The translations under genes were made by a program, and so were the position numbers. A stretch of DNA of 64,000 bases from NCBI RefSeq assembly GCF_013205025.1, contig NZ_JABMLE010000003.1, positions 186,001 to 250,000 on the forward strand. Reading direction: 5' to 3'. Position 1 is the first letter of the stretch. The number at the start of each line of letters is the position of its first letter. The notes beneath the pieces were generated by a model. It did no database searches. It saw nothing but the letters and a program-made list of their open reading frames with translations, and had not been told where the DNA came from. Positions 29,402 to 38,348 of this stretch are shown here, piece by piece. This stretch comes from Rathayibacter sp. VKM Ac-2857 (GTDB lineage Bacteria > Actinomycetota > Actinomycetes > Actinomycetales > Microbacteriaceae).

Positions 29402-29923
29402 TCAGCCGTAGGTATCGCGCGGACCACGCCCTGGAATCGACCTGGGGCCCTTTTTCCAGTTCGGGACGTCGGGCCCCTGGAAACGGATCGCGGTGATCCC
29501 CGCGTCCGGGTGGTTCACCGCGATGTGGTTCATGATCTCGATCCGCATGAGGCGCAGCTGCGTCGACCAGGCGGTCGACTCGCACGCCACCGTGAGCACG
29601 CCGTCCACGACGCCCACCGGAGTGGAGTGCTTGGCCGTCTCCTCTCCGGCGATCGCCGTCCAGGACGACATCAGGTCGCCCTGGGCGAGGGGAGCGGTCC
29701 AGCCGAGCTTCACGGTGAGGGAGGAGAGCACGTCGCCGAGGTCGTGCGGATCGCGGCCGCCGCCGAACGGGGCGGCGTCGCCCTTCGGCTCGGCCCGGTC
29801 GACGGTCTTGCGCACCCGGCGCGGGGTGTCGCCTCCGAAGACCTCCTTGAGGTGCTGGTAGACGCGCGCCGCCTCGGAGTCGGGTGCGGGCGAGGGCGCG
29901 CTGCGGCGGGGGGAGTCAGCCAC
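29402..29923 (-). CDS. dciA: DciA family replicative helicase loader (DUF721)
   Basis: The 173-residue protein has a DUF721 core (GDLMSSWTAIAGEETAKHSTPVGVVDGVLTVACESTAWSTQLRLM, about 85-130) and a basic, disordered N-terminus. DciA is the ancestral bacterial helicase operator that helps load DnaB. Between recF and gyrB this gene was long called 'DUF721, Rv0004'. GTG 29923 overlaps the recF stop by 8 bases. Its partner dnaB is also in the window, at 55.3 kb. The family role is established; that this copy acts so is inference. Confidence 0.9.
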   Translation of the reverse strand: MADSPRRSAPSPAPDSEAARVYQHLKEVFGGDTPRRVRKTVDRAEPKGDAAPFGGGRDPHDLGDVLSSLTVKLGWTAPLAQGDLMSSWTAIAGEETAKHSTPVGVVDGVLTVACESTAWSTQLRLMRIEIMNHIAVNHPDAGITAIRFQGPDVPNWKKGPRSIPGRGPRDTYG

Positions 29924-31232
29924 GGTCGGGCTCCGGGGCGGGCACCGGGGCGGGCTCCGGGGCGTCGTCCGCGCTGTCGTCCGGCTCGGGGAACGCGTCC
30001 GTGTCGGCGGGCTCCACCGGAGCGGACGCGGTCTCGGCCGGGGCGGTCAGGGGTGTCTCCGGGACCACGACGGCGTCGGACTCGACGATGCGGCCCGCCT
30101 CGATCCGGACGGTGTGCGCCGCCAGCGCCGCGGGGACGTCGTCGAAGACGGCCGCGGTGATCAGCACCTGCTCGTAGTCCGCCACCACGGCGGCGAGGCG
30201 CTCACGCCGTCGGGCGTCCAGCTCGGCGAAGACGTCGTCGAGCATCAGGACGGGGTCGCCCATGGCGGAGTCGCGCCGGAGCAGCTCGGCCGCGCCGAGC
30301 TTGAGCGCCAGAGCGAACGACCAGCTCTCGCCGTGGCTCGCGTAGCCCTTGGCCGGCAGGTCGTTGAGCTCGAACTGGACGTCGTCGCGGTGCGGGCCGA
30401 CCAGCGAGATCCCGCGGTCGAGCTCGCGGCGGCGCACGGAGAGCAGTGCGGCGGAGAACGTCTCGGCCAGCTCGGCCGGCGCGGCGGCGACCTCGGACGT
30501 CGCGACCGGCTCGTCGTCGTCGTCGACCGCTCCCTGGACACTCAGCCGCGAGCGCAGCACCGGGCGCTGATCCGCGCCGGCGACCGCCTCGTAGGCGGCG
30601 CGGACCGGTCCGCTCAGCTCGTCGACCAGGGTGAGCCGCGACTGCATGATCTCGGTGCCGAGGGCGACGAGGCGCTCGTCCCAGATGTCGAGCGTGCCGA
30701 GCTTCGCGGGATCGCGGACGCCGGTCGCCCGCGCGGACTTCAGCAGCGAGTTGCGCTGACGCAGCACGCGCTCGTAGTCCGCCTGGACGGCGCTCATCCG
30801 GGGGGAGCGGAGGACGACCAGCTGATCGAGGAAGCGGCGCCGCGCCGACGGGTCGCCGCGGATGAGGAGGAGGTCCTCCGGTGCGAAGAGCACGCTCGAG
30901 AAGAAGCGGGGCAGCTCGCGCGGCTTGATCCCGCCACGGTTGATCTGCGCGCGGTTGGCGGAGGAGCGGTTGATCTGCACCTCGGCCAGCAGATCGCGGT
31001 CCCCGTTGCGGAGCCGGGCGCGGATCACCGCGCTGTCCTGCCCCGCGCGGATCAGCGCCTGATCGGTGGACACCCGGTGCGAGCCGAGGGTGGACAGGTA
31101 GCCGAGCGACTCGACCAGGTTCGTCTTGCCCTGGCCGTTGCGGCCCACGAACAGGTTCGGGCCCGGAGCGAGCGCGACGTCGACGGAGGCGTAGTTGCGG
31201 AAGTCGCTCAACGCCAGCTGCGTCACCTGCAC
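29916..31232 (-). CDS. recF: DNA replication and repair protein RecF
   Basis: The 438-residue protein has Walker A GRNGQGKTNL near residue 30, an ABC-like signature (SLVGPHRDDVQF, then SHGESWSFALALKLGAAELL) and Walker B (VLMLDDVFAELD). RecF helps load RecA at single-strand gaps. GTG 31232 is preceded by GGAGG. The last 65 residues are Pro/Ala/Glu/Asp-rich (PAETASAPVEPADTDAFPEP) with no counterpart in E. coli RecF, so they are probably a disordered tail. The gene overlaps dciA. Confidence 0.95.
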   Translation of the reverse strand: MQVTQLALSDFRNYASVDVALAPGPNLFVGRNGQGKTNLVESLGYLSTLGSHRVSTDQALIRAGQDSAVIRARLRNGDRDLLAEVQINRSSANRAQINRGGIKPRELPRFFSSVLFAPEDLLLIRGDPSARRRFLDQLVVLRSPRMSAVQADYERVLRQRNSLLKSARATGVRDPAKLGTLDIWDERLVALGTEIMQSRLTLVDELSGPVRAAYEAVAGADQRPVLRSRLSVQGAVDDDDEPVATSEVAAAPAELAETFSAALLSVRRRELDRGISLVGPHRDDVQFELNDLPAKGYASHGESWSFALALKLGAAELLRRDSAMGDPVLMLDDVFAELDARRRERLAAVVADYEQVLITAAVFDDVPAALAAHTVRIEAGRIVESDAVVVPETPLTAPAETASAPVEPADTDAFPEPDDSADDAPEPAPVPAPEPDRG

Positions 31233-31285
31233 GCGCTCACCTCCTCCGTCTCCAATCTGCCCGACGCGGCACATGCCCGACGCGG

Positions 31286-31475
31286 GGTCTCGATACGCCG
31301 CTCCGCGGCTACTCGACCAGCATGGAACGGGGGCCGGCTGCCGAACCATGTTGATCGAGTAGTCCGCCCAGCGGGCGTATCGAGATCCACCCGCGTCGGA
31401 CGACGAGTCTGCAGATCCGCCGTGGTGACGACGGTGGGTCTCGATACGCCCCTCCGGGGCTACTCGACCAGCATG
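31286..31475. repeat. One half-unit plus one full copy of the palindromic element in the gnd-recF gap
   Basis: The 499-base gap 31233-31731 has no gene. Forward half-unit 31286-31324 is followed by the composite element 31347-31475 (reverse unit 31347-31388, forward unit 31436-31475, middle with gagtctgcagatcc). The rest, 31476-31731, shows nothing I can name. Confidence 0.9.
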
Positions 31476-31731
31476 CGGGGGACCGCCTCTGATCGCGAGC
31501 AAGCCACCGCGCCGTCCGAAGGACGCGCCTCTCCCACCGAGCACAACAGAAGCGGCCAACTTCTCCGCACATGGTGAAGGCGGCCGGAGGCCCGCCGCGG
31601 CCATGACAGCATCCCTGCGTCATGGCTGCGGCGGGCCGCAGGTCGCCGTCCGCGACCGGCTCTGCATCACGCCACAGCTTCGAGAGGCCGACCGCCGTGA
31701 GGACTGCCGCAGGCAGTCCGAACCGGTCGAC

Positions 31732-32619
31732 TCAGTCGACCGCCTTGACGGAGTGCCCGCCGAACTGGTTGCGGAGCGCCGCGACCGCCTTCATCGCGGG
31801 GGAGTCCTCCTGGCGGGAGACGAAGCGGGCGAAGATCGAGGCGCTGATCGTGGGGACGGGGACGGCGTTGTTGATGGCCTCCTCGATGGTCCAGCGGCCC
31901 TCGCCGGAGTCCTGGACGTAGCCCTCGATGTGCTCGAACTCCGGGTCCTGCTCGAGCGCGCGGACGAGCAGCTCGAGGAGCCAGGAGCGGACGACCGTGC
32001 CGCGCTGCCACGCCTTGAAGGTGCCGGTGACGTCCTTGATGATGTCCTTGCGGGTGTCGAGGAGCTCGTAGCCCTCGGCGAACGCCTGCATCAGCGCGTA
32101 CTCGATGCCGTTGTGCACCATCTTCGCGTAGTGGCCGGCGCCGACCTCGCCGACGTGGACGAAGCCCTCCTCGCGGGGGCCCTCGGGGCGCAGCGCGTCG
32201 AAGACGGGCATCGCGTACTCGACGAGCTCCTTCGGACCGCCGACCATCAGGCCGTAGCCGTTCTCGAGGCCCCAGACGCCGCCGGAGACGCCGGCGTCGA
32301 TGTAGTGGATGCCCTTGGGCTTGAGCAGCGCGTCGTGCTTGAAGTCCTCGGTGAAGCGGGAGTTGCCGCCGTCGATGACCAGGTCGCCCTCGCTGAGCTT
32401 CTCGGACAGGTCGGTGACGACCGCGTCCGTGATGGCGCCGGCCGGGACCATGACCCAGACGATGCGCGGCGCCGGGAGGGCGGCGATCATCTCGTCGAGC
32501 GAGGCGGCGTCCGAGACGTCCGGGTTGCGGTCGTAGCCGGTGACCTCGACGCCCTTCTCCCGGAGGCGGGAGCGCATGTTGTCGCCCATCTTGCCGAGTC
32601 CGACGAGTCCGATGTGCAT
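31732..32619 (-). CDS. gnd: 6-phosphogluconate dehydrogenase, decarboxylating (short GntZ type)
   Basis: The 295-residue protein has an N-terminal Rossmann motif GLVGLGKMGDNM and then DGGNSRFTED, GVSGGVWGLENGYGLMVGG and catalytic HNGIEYALMQAFAEGYELL. It oxidises 6-phosphogluconate to ribulose 5-phosphate and CO2. At about 295 residues it belongs to the short, often NAD-dependent class and not the 470-residue class. It lies between dnaN and recF, as in Streptomyces and relatives. Confidence 0.95.
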   Translation of the reverse strand: MHIGLVGLGKMGDNMRSRLREKGVEVTGYDRNPDVSDAASLDEMIAALPAPRIVWVMVPAGAITDAVVTDLSEKLSEGDLVIDGGNSRFTEDFKHDALLKPKGIHYIDAGVSGGVWGLENGYGLMVGGPKELVEYAMPVFDALRPEGPREEGFVHVGEVGAGHYAKMVHNGIEYALMQAFAEGYELLDTRKDIIKDVTGTFKAWQRGTVVRSWLLELLVRALEQDPEFEHIEGYVQDSGEGRWTIEEAINNAVPVPTISASIFARFVSRQEDSPAMKAVAALRNQFGGHSVKAVD

Positions 32620-32705
32620 GGTGAACCTTCCTGGGATTCGATGTCCGGCGGGCGGGCGCTCGTCGGGAGCGGGGCGGTCGCGGCGCTGCGATCGGGGAGG
32701 AGCGG

Positions 32706-33857
32706 TCAGCGCAGGAGCAGGTTCGGCTGCAGCAGGTAGCGGTAGCTGTCGCTGCCCGGCTGCTCGCGCGAGGTCTGCGCCGTGATCAGGACCGGTCCGG
32801 GCTTGTTGGGGTTCTCGGTCTTCGTGAACGCGATGCGCACGAACTCCGAGTGCACGGCGGCGAGGCCGTCGAGCAGGAACTGGGGCTTCAGCGAGACGAC
32901 GACGTCGACGCCGGTGACGATGGCGTCGATGGTCTCGGACGCCTGCGCCTGCTCCGAGCCGATGGCCTCGAGGGTGAGGCCGTCGCTGCTGAAGCTGAAG
33001 CGCAGGGCGGCCTCGCGCTCGAGAACGAGCGAGACGCGGCGGGTGGCCTCGATGAGGTCGCTCGTCGCCATCACCGCGTAGTTCTCGACGGAGGCGGGGA
33101 AGAGGCGCTTGACGGGCGGGAAGTTGCCCTTGATCAGGAGCGAGGTGACCGTCTTGCGGTCGGCGGTGAAGGCGATCAGCTCGCGCTCGTCGCGCTGGGT
33201 GATGGCGACCGAGACGGTGCCGGAGTGGCTGAAGGTCTTGCCGACCTCCTGCAGGGTGCGCGCGGGCACCAGGGCGGTCAGCGGCTGGCTGGGGGCGGCG
33301 TTGTCGCCGTTGTCCCAGTCGATCTCGCGGACGGCCACGCGGTAGCGGTCGGTGGCGACGAGGCCGATGGTGTTCTCGGTGATCTCGAGCTGGACGCCGG
33401 TGATGACGGGGGTGACGTCGTCGCGGGAGGCGGCGACGGCCACCTGCGAGATCGCGGCGGAGAAGGCGTCCGCGGGAACGAGGCCGGTGGAGGCGTCGAT
33501 CTCGGGGATGCTCGGGTACTCCTCCACGGGCATCTGCAGGAGGGTGAAGTGCGCGGAGCCGGCCGAGACCGAGACGCGCGATTCCTCCGTCGCCACGCGC
33601 ACGGGGGCGTTGGGCAGGCGGTTCGCGATGTCGGCGAGCAGCCGGCCGGAGACGAGGACCGTGCCGATCTCCTCGACGTCGGCGGCGATCTGCGTCTGCG
33701 CGGAGACCTCGTAGTCGAACGAGGAGAGCGTGAGCCCCTCGGCGGTCGCCTCGATGAGGATGCCCGAGAGGATCGGCAGGGTCGTGCGCTGCGGCAGCAG
33801 CTTGACCGCGAACGACACCGCCTCGCTGAAGACATCGCGGTTGGCTTGGAACCTCAC
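32706..33857 (-). CDS. dnaN: DNA polymerase III beta sliding clamp
   Basis: The 383-residue protein has the three-domain clamp fold (FQANRDVFSEAVSFAVKLLP, then IPEIDASTGLVPADAFSAAI) and the C-terminal segment with FLLDGLAAVHSEFVRIAF and YLLQPNLLLR, near the MPMRL position of other clamps. It encircles DNA and tethers the polymerase. GTG 33857 follows an AGGGGTG. It lies directly after the oriC region in the order dnaA-oriC-dnaN. Confidence 0.97.
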   Translation of the reverse strand: MRFQANRDVFSEAVSFAVKLLPQRTTLPILSGILIEATAEGLTLSSFDYEVSAQTQIAADVEEIGTVLVSGRLLADIANRLPNAPVRVATEESRVSVSAGSAHFTLLQMPVEEYPSIPEIDASTGLVPADAFSAAISQVAVAASRDDVTPVITGVQLEITENTIGLVATDRYRVAVREIDWDNGDNAAPSQPLTALVPARTLQEVGKTFSHSGTVSVAITQRDERELIAFTADRKTVTSLLIKGNFPPVKRLFPASVENYAVMATSDLIEATRRVSLVLEREAALRFSFSSDGLTLEAIGSEQAQASETIDAIVTGVDVVVSLKPQFLLDGLAAVHSEFVRIAFTKTENPNKPGPVLITAQTSREQPGSDSYRYLLQPNLLLR

Positions 33858-33954
33858 GAGAACACCCCTGACGAGTCGTGGACGAAGACCGACGCCCATC
33901 GTACTCGTCAGCTTCGACGTGCCCGGAAGCACGACGTCCTCCCGGCGCAGCCGA

Positions 33955-34230
33955 CCCCTGTGGAGAGGTTGCCGGTCCGCCCCTGATTAAAGAGAGAACT
34001 GCGTTAACAGTGTTAACACGTGTGGAAACTGTGGAAAACGTCCGGGAGCCCTACTCGCGACTGCGATGCGGAGGGGGTCGGGCTGTGGACGGAGTGTGAG
34101 CGCGGTCGTGGACGGCCTGTGGAGGGATTCGACCGGGTGGTCGCGAGTGCACAGGCGGGGGCTCGGAGCGCACAGTTCGAGGGCGGTTGTCCACAGTTAT
34201 CCACAGGTTGCTCACACGTGTGGAAATCGA
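33955..34230. other. oriC: Chromosomal replication origin oriC
   Basis: The dnaA-dnaN spacer holds adjacent perfect DnaA boxes TTGTCCACA (34187-34195) and TTATCCACA (34197-34205). Further near-boxes lie at 34021-34029 and 34030-34038 (TGTGGAAAC, TGTGGAAAA), 34084-34092, 34118-34126 and 34219-34227. An AT-rich stretch at 33984-34018 (gattaaagagagaactgc, then gttaacagtgttaacac) is the likely unwinding element. Genes on the two sides point away (minus to the left, plus from rpmH on), as expected for bidirectional forks. Confidence 0.88.
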
Positions 34231-34300
34231 CCGGAATCGTTCGATGCGTCGAACGAGGGTGGGCGTGGCGGGGTGGCGAGACGGGGGCGCCGGGAGGGGT

Positions 34301-34487
34301 GGGTCTCGATACGCCGCTGCGCGGCTACTCGACCAGCATGTGGGGGGCCGCTGCGCAAGCGGCAGACAAGAGGGAGCGGTGGGCGTCTCATGCTGATCGA
34401 GTAGCGGCCGGAGGTCGCGTATCGAGATCCGGTGTCACCGGGAGGGTGGGTCTCGATACGCCGCTGTGCGGCTACTCGACCGGCATG
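34301..34487. repeat. Three repeat half-units between oriC and dnaA
   Basis: Forward 34301-34340, reverse 34389-34430 and forward 34448-34487. The reverse and forward pair at 34389-34487 resembles a composite element whose middle is cut to about 17 bases. Together with oriC they fill the 719-base dnaA-dnaN gap; 34488-34576 holds only a decayed fragment (gctgctcgacctgga). Confidence 0.88.
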
Positions 34488-34576
34488 CAGGGGCCGCTGC
34501 GTGGATGCTCCGGCGGCATGCGAGGTCCGCCGCGCGGCTGCTCGACCTGGAGGAGGGAGCAGCCGGCGGCGGGCCG

Positions 34577-36001
34577 TCAGCGGTTGGTCTTGATGCGGGT
34601 GGTCAGCTCGGTGACCTGGTTGTAGATGCTGCGGCGCTCCTTCATGAGCTCCGAGATCTTCTTGTTGGCGTACATGACCGTGGTGTGGTCGCGGTTGCCG
34701 AACAGCTGGCCGATCTTGGGCAGCGAGAGGTTGGTCAGCTCGCGGCAGAGGTACATCGCGATCTGACGCGCGGTGGCCACGGCCTGCGAGCGCGACGAGC
34801 CGTAGAGGTCGTCGACCGTGAGCTTGAAGTAGTCCGCGGTGTGATTGATGATGTCGACCGGCGAGATGACGTTGTCCTCGTCGAGCGTGATCAGGTCCTT
34901 CAGCACCGTCTGCACCAGCGCCATGTCCACCGGGGTGCGGTTGAGGCTCGCGAACGCGGTGACGCGGATCAGCGTCCCCTCCAGCTCGCGGATGTTGCTG
35001 GACACCTTCGACGCCATGAACTCGAGGATGTCGTCCGGGACGAGCAGCTTCTCGCTGACGGCCTTCTTGCGGAGGATCGCGATGCGGGTCTCGAGGTCGG
35101 GCGCCTGCACGTCGGTGATCAGGCCCCACTCGAACCGCGAGCGCATGCGGTCCTCGAAGCCGGTCAGCGCCTTCGGCGGCAGGTCGGAGGTGATCACGAC
35201 CTGCTTGTTGTGGTCGTGCAGCTGGTTGAAGGTGTGGAAGAACGCCTCCTGCGTCTCCGCCTTCCCCTGCAGGAACTGGATGTCGTCGATCAGGAGGATG
35301 TCGACGTTGCGGTACCGGCCGTGGAACGCGTTGCCGCGGTTGTTCGCGATCGAGTTGATGAAGTCGTTGGTGAACTCCTCGCTCGACACGTACCGCACGC
35401 GGATGCCCGGGTAGAGGCTCATCGCGTAGTGGCCGATGGCGTGCAGGAGGTGGGTCTTGCCGAGGCCCGAGTCGCCGTAGACGAAGAGCGGGTTGTACGC
35501 CTTCGCCGGTGCCTCGGCCACGGCGACCGCGGCGGCGTGCGCGAAGCGGTTGGAGCCGCCGATGACGAAGTTGTCGAAGCTGTACTTCGGGTTCAGCCGG
35601 GTGTCGGTGGCCGGCACGGTGCGCAGCTCCTCGACGACGCGCACCGGCGGGGCGACCGTGGCGGAGGAGCCGGTCACCGGCTCGAAGGGGTTCAGCGAGT
35701 CGGACGACGGGGAGCTCATCGGCTCGTGCTCGATGTCGGGGTTCACCACGAAGGCGAAGGTCGAGACGCCGAAGGAGTCGTCGAGGGCGCCGATCGCGCT
35801 CAGCAGCGGCACGCGGACCCGGTGCTCGAGCATCCCGCGGGTGAACTCGTTCGGGACCTCGAGGTAGAAGGTGCCCGCCATGATGCCCTTGGGCTCCACC
35901 AGCGAGACGAAGCCGTACATCGGCGCGGTGATGCGCTCGTCCCGCGACAGCTCGCCGCGGATCACGTTCCACGCGTCGATCATCGACGTGTCGTCAGGCA
36001 T
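34577..36001 (-). CDS. dnaA: Chromosomal replication initiator DnaA
   Basis: The 474-residue protein has domain I, a short linker, an AAA+ domain (Walker A GDSGLGKTHLL; Walker B ILLIDDIQFL; sensor FEWGLITDVQAPDLETR) and domain IV with the box-binding signature DHTTVMYANKKI. It binds DnaA boxes and opens oriC. ATG 36001. A DnaA box lies in its promoter (36157-36165), pointing to self-regulation. On the minus strand it is followed by repeats, oriC and dnaN. Confidence 0.98.
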   Translation of the reverse strand: MPDDTSMIDAWNVIRGELSRDERITAPMYGFVSLVEPKGIMAGTFYLEVPNEFTRGMLEHRVRVPLLSAIGALDDSFGVSTFAFVVNPDIEHEPMSSPSSDSLNPFEPVTGSSATVAPPVRVVEELRTVPATDTRLNPKYSFDNFVIGGSNRFAHAAAVAVAEAPAKAYNPLFVYGDSGLGKTHLLHAIGHYAMSLYPGIRVRYVSSEEFTNDFINSIANNRGNAFHGRYRNVDILLIDDIQFLQGKAETQEAFFHTFNQLHDHNKQVVITSDLPPKALTGFEDRMRSRFEWGLITDVQAPDLETRIAILRKKAVSEKLLVPDDILEFMASKVSSNIRELEGTLIRVTAFASLNRTPVDMALVQTVLKDLITLDEDNVISPVDIINHTADYFKLTVDDLYGSSRSQAVATARQIAMYLCRELTNLSLPKIGQLFGNRDHTTVMYANKKISELMKERRSIYNQVTELTTRIKTNR

Positions 36002-36156
36002 CTGTCTCCGGTCCTCGGTCGCTCTCGAAATCCTGGCCGCCGTCCGTGACGACGGGCCCTCGGTTCCAGCGGAGATCCGGGGCCCGATCCCTGCACAGGC
36101 GCTTCCACAGGCCTCGGCCGTTCCCAGCGATGACGCGGGAAGGGGCGGTTCGCACC

Positions 36157-36207
36157 TGTGGATAACTGCGGCTCAACACCGTAACGAACGGAGCCGATGG
36201 GAGACAA
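36157..36207 (-). promoter_or_regulatory. Predicted dnaA promoter with a DnaA box
   Basis: On the minus strand TTGTCT (36202-36207), an 18-base spacer and TACGGT (36178-36183) form a promoter. A perfect DnaA box (TTATCCACA on that strand, 36157-36165) lies 12-20 bases downstream of the -10, where bound DnaA would block its own transcription. Confidence 0.55.
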
Positions 36208-36288
36208 ATCCACCACAGCGACACCCGCGTGTCAATGCGCGGAACACGCGGTCCCGTGTGCAGAATCGAGGTTTCGCCCGGCGCACAT

Positions 36289-36317
36289 TTGACCGGTGGC
36301 GGCGGAGGACGTAGTTT
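36289..36317 (+). promoter_or_regulatory. Predicted rpmH promoter
   Basis: TTGACC (36289-36294), a 17-base spacer and TAGTTT (36312-36317), about 150 bases before rpmH. The gap 36002-36471 otherwise carries only the dnaA promoter and the leader. Confidence 0.6.
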
Positions 36318-36471
36318 AAGTCAGTTGACGCCTGCCCGGCGTCGGGAGCACGGTCCTCGCGGATCGGGCCGATCGGCACCCGGGCACCCCCTCTTCCCGG
36401 ACGAACCGGAGCCCTCGCCACCGGCGCGGCGCCCCGCTCGCACCGCGGAACACGTACGTGGAGATCTGACT

Positions 36472-36609
36472 ATGAGCAAGCGAACCTTCCAGCCGAACAA
36501 CCGTCGTCGCGCCAAGGTGCACGGCTTCCGTCTGCGCATGCGCACGCGCGCCGGTCGCGGCATCCTGAGCGCTCGCCGCGCCAAGGGCCGCACCGAGCTC
36601 TCGGCGTAG
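36472..36609 (+). CDS. rpmH: 50S ribosomal protein L34 (bL34)
   Basis: The 45-residue, strongly basic protein [20 protein letters not shown] ... [18 protein letters not shown] matches bL34 over its whole length. It is part of the 50S subunit near the tunnel exit. Divergent from dnaA and followed by rnpA, the conserved rpmH-rnpA order. Confidence 0.98.
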   Translation: MSKRTFQPNNRRRAKVHGFRLRMRTRAGRGILSARRAKGRTELSA

Positions 36610-36631
36610 CGCCAAGCGATTCCGTCCAGCG

Positions 36632-36991
36632 GTGCTGGCCAGAGCCCATCGCATCGTCCTCGGTGGCGAGTACCGGGCAGTCGTCCGTCGCGGTGTGCGG
36701 TCCACGGGACCGCACACCGTCACGTATGTCCGGAGGTCCTCCGGCGACGCTCCGGTGCGGTTCGGCTTCATCGTGGCCAAGACGGTCGGGACGGCCGTGA
36801 AGCGGAACACCGTGCGGCGCCGGCTCAAGGCCGTCGCCTTCGAGCTCGTGCCGCAGATCGAGTCCGGGACCGACGTGGTCGTCCGGGCTCTGCCCGGCAG
36901 TGCCGACGCTCCGTGGGCCGCGCTACGGCAGGACGTCGTCGCGGCGGTGACCCGCGCGCGCGTCGTCCGTGCGGGCGAGGCGCTCCGGTGA
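36632..36991 (+). CDS. rnpA: Ribonuclease P protein component
   Basis: The 119-residue basic protein has the RNR-like motif KTVGTAVKRNTVRRRLKAV that binds RNase P RNA. It supports 5' maturation of tRNA precursors. GTG 36632 is the start. Its stop overlaps the yidD start by 4 bases. Confidence 0.96.
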   Translation: MLARAHRIVLGGEYRAVVRRGVRSTGPHTVTYVRRSSGDAPVRFGFIVAKTVGTAVKRNTVRRRLKAVAFELVPQIESGTDVVVRALPGSADAPWAALRQDVVAAVTRARVVRAGEALR

Positions 36992-37371
36992 CGGCCGCTC
37001 CGGTCGCCACCGCTCCGGTCGTGACGCCGGCGGCCTCCTGGGCCGCCCGGCTGGGCTGGTTCCTCCTCCTGCTGCCGCGCAATCTCGGCATCCTGCTGCT
37101 CGTCGTGTACCGGGCGGTGATCTCGCCGCTCTACGGCGACGTCTGCCGCTACTACCCGTCGTGCTCCTCCTACGCACTCCAGGCGGTCCAGCTCCACGGG
37201 CTCGTCCTCGGGTCCGTCCTCGGCGCCCGCCGACTCCTCCGCTGCCACCCGTGGGCGGCCGGCGGGGTCGACGACGTGCCGACCTCGATCCCCCTGCACC
37301 GACCGGCTCCCGGCCGGACCCGCTTCGCCGTGACGCGATTCGGGTTCGTCGCGGGCCCTCGAAAGGACTGA
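36988..37371 (+). CDS. yidD: Membrane protein insertion efficiency factor YidD
   Basis: The 127-residue protein has the family core VVYRAVISPLYGDVCRYYPSCSSYALQAV, then LLRCHPWAAGGVDDVP, with three conserved Cys. YidD helps YidC-dependent insertion. An amphipathic N-terminus (WFLLLLPRNLGILLLVVY) fits a peripheral membrane protein. GTG 36988 overlaps the rnpA stop, and yidC follows after 9 bases. Confidence 0.94.
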   Translation: MTAAPVATAPVVTPAASWAARLGWFLLLLPRNLGILLLVVYRAVISPLYGDVCRYYPSCSSYALQAVQLHGLVLGSVLGARRLLRCHPWAAGGVDDVPTSIPLHRPAPGRTRFAVTRFGFVAGPRKD

Positions 37372-37380
37372 CCCCCTCCC

Positions 37381-38340
37381 ATGGACCTCCTCGGCACGAT
37401 TCTCTGGCCCCTCAAGTGGGTGGTCGAGCTGCTCCTCGTGGCCTTCCACCAGCTGCTGACCTTCACCGGCCTCGATGCGGCGGCCGGCATCACCTGGGTG
37501 CTCTCGATCGTGGGCCTGGTCCTCGTCATCCGCGCCGCGCTCATCCCGATCTTCGTCAAGCAGATCAAGAGCCAGCGCCGCATGATGGAGGTGGCGCCGC
37601 AGCTCAAGAAGATCCAGGACAAGTACAAGGGCAAGCGCGACCAGCTCTCCCGCGAGGCGATGTCCCGCGAGACCATGGAGCTCTACAAGAAGACCGGCAC
37701 CAACCCGCTGGCCTCCTGCCTGCCGCTGCTGATCCAGATGCCGATCTTCTTCAGCCTGTTCTCGGTGCTGAACTCGGCGCAGCACAGCCAGCGCGGCGTC
37801 GGCCCGCTGGACGACGTCCTCGCCCGCCAGTTCGGCGAGGCAAACCTCTTCGGCATCGCCCCGCTGCACCAGTCGATCCAGGGTGCGCTCGCCGAGGGCG
37901 GCCAGGAGCTCGTCGTCGTGATCGCCGTCGTCATGGTGGTCCTGATGACCGCCTCGCAGTTCATCACCCAGCTGCAGATCGTCTCGAAGAACATGTCGCC
38001 CGAGGCCAAGGCCTCGCCGACGTTCAAGCAGCAGCGGATCCTGCTCTACATCCTCCCGCTCGTCTTCGCGTTCTCCGGCTTCGCCTTCCCGCTCGGCGTG
38101 ATGTTCTACTGGCTGACCTCGAACATCTGGACGATGGTCCAGCAGTTCATCGTCATCCGGAACATGCCGACCCCCGGTAGCGAGGCCGCCAAGGCCCGCG
38201 AGGAGCGCCTGCGCCGCAAGGGCAAGCTCGTGGAGGAGACGACCGAGGCCGGCACCGTCACGCTCGTCGAGAAGAAGGTCGTGCAGCGCGCGCAGCCCGT
38301 CGGCAAGAACCGCTCCAAGAAGCAAGCCGGAAAGAAGTAG
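37381..38340 (+). CDS. yidC: Membrane protein insertase YidC (Oxa1 family)
   Basis: The 319-residue protein has five or six membrane helices and the conserved regions GLVLVIRAALIPIFVKQIKS (with the hydrophilic-groove Arg) and NPLASCLPLLIQMPIFFSLF. The C-terminal tail is basic (KNRSKKQAGKK), suiting ribosome binding. It inserts inner-membrane proteins alone or with SecYEG. Actinobacterial YidC lacks the large periplasmic domain of E. coli, as here. Confidence 0.96.
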   Translation: MDLLGTILWPLKWVVELLLVAFHQLLTFTGLDAAAGITWVLSIVGLVLVIRAALIPIFVKQIKSQRRMMEVAPQLKKIQDKYKGKRDQLSREAMSRETMELYKKTGTNPLASCLPLLIQMPIFFSLFSVLNSAQHSQRGVGPLDDVLARQFGEANLFGIAPLHQSIQGALAEGGQELVVVIAVVMVVLMTASQFITQLQIVSKNMSPEAKASPTFKQQRILLYILPLVFAFSGFAFPLGVMFYWLTSNIWTMVQQFIVIRNMPTPGSEAAKAREERLRRKGKLVEETTEAGTVTLVEKKVVQRAQPVGKNRSKKQAGKK

Positions 38341-38348
38341 GCCCCGCC

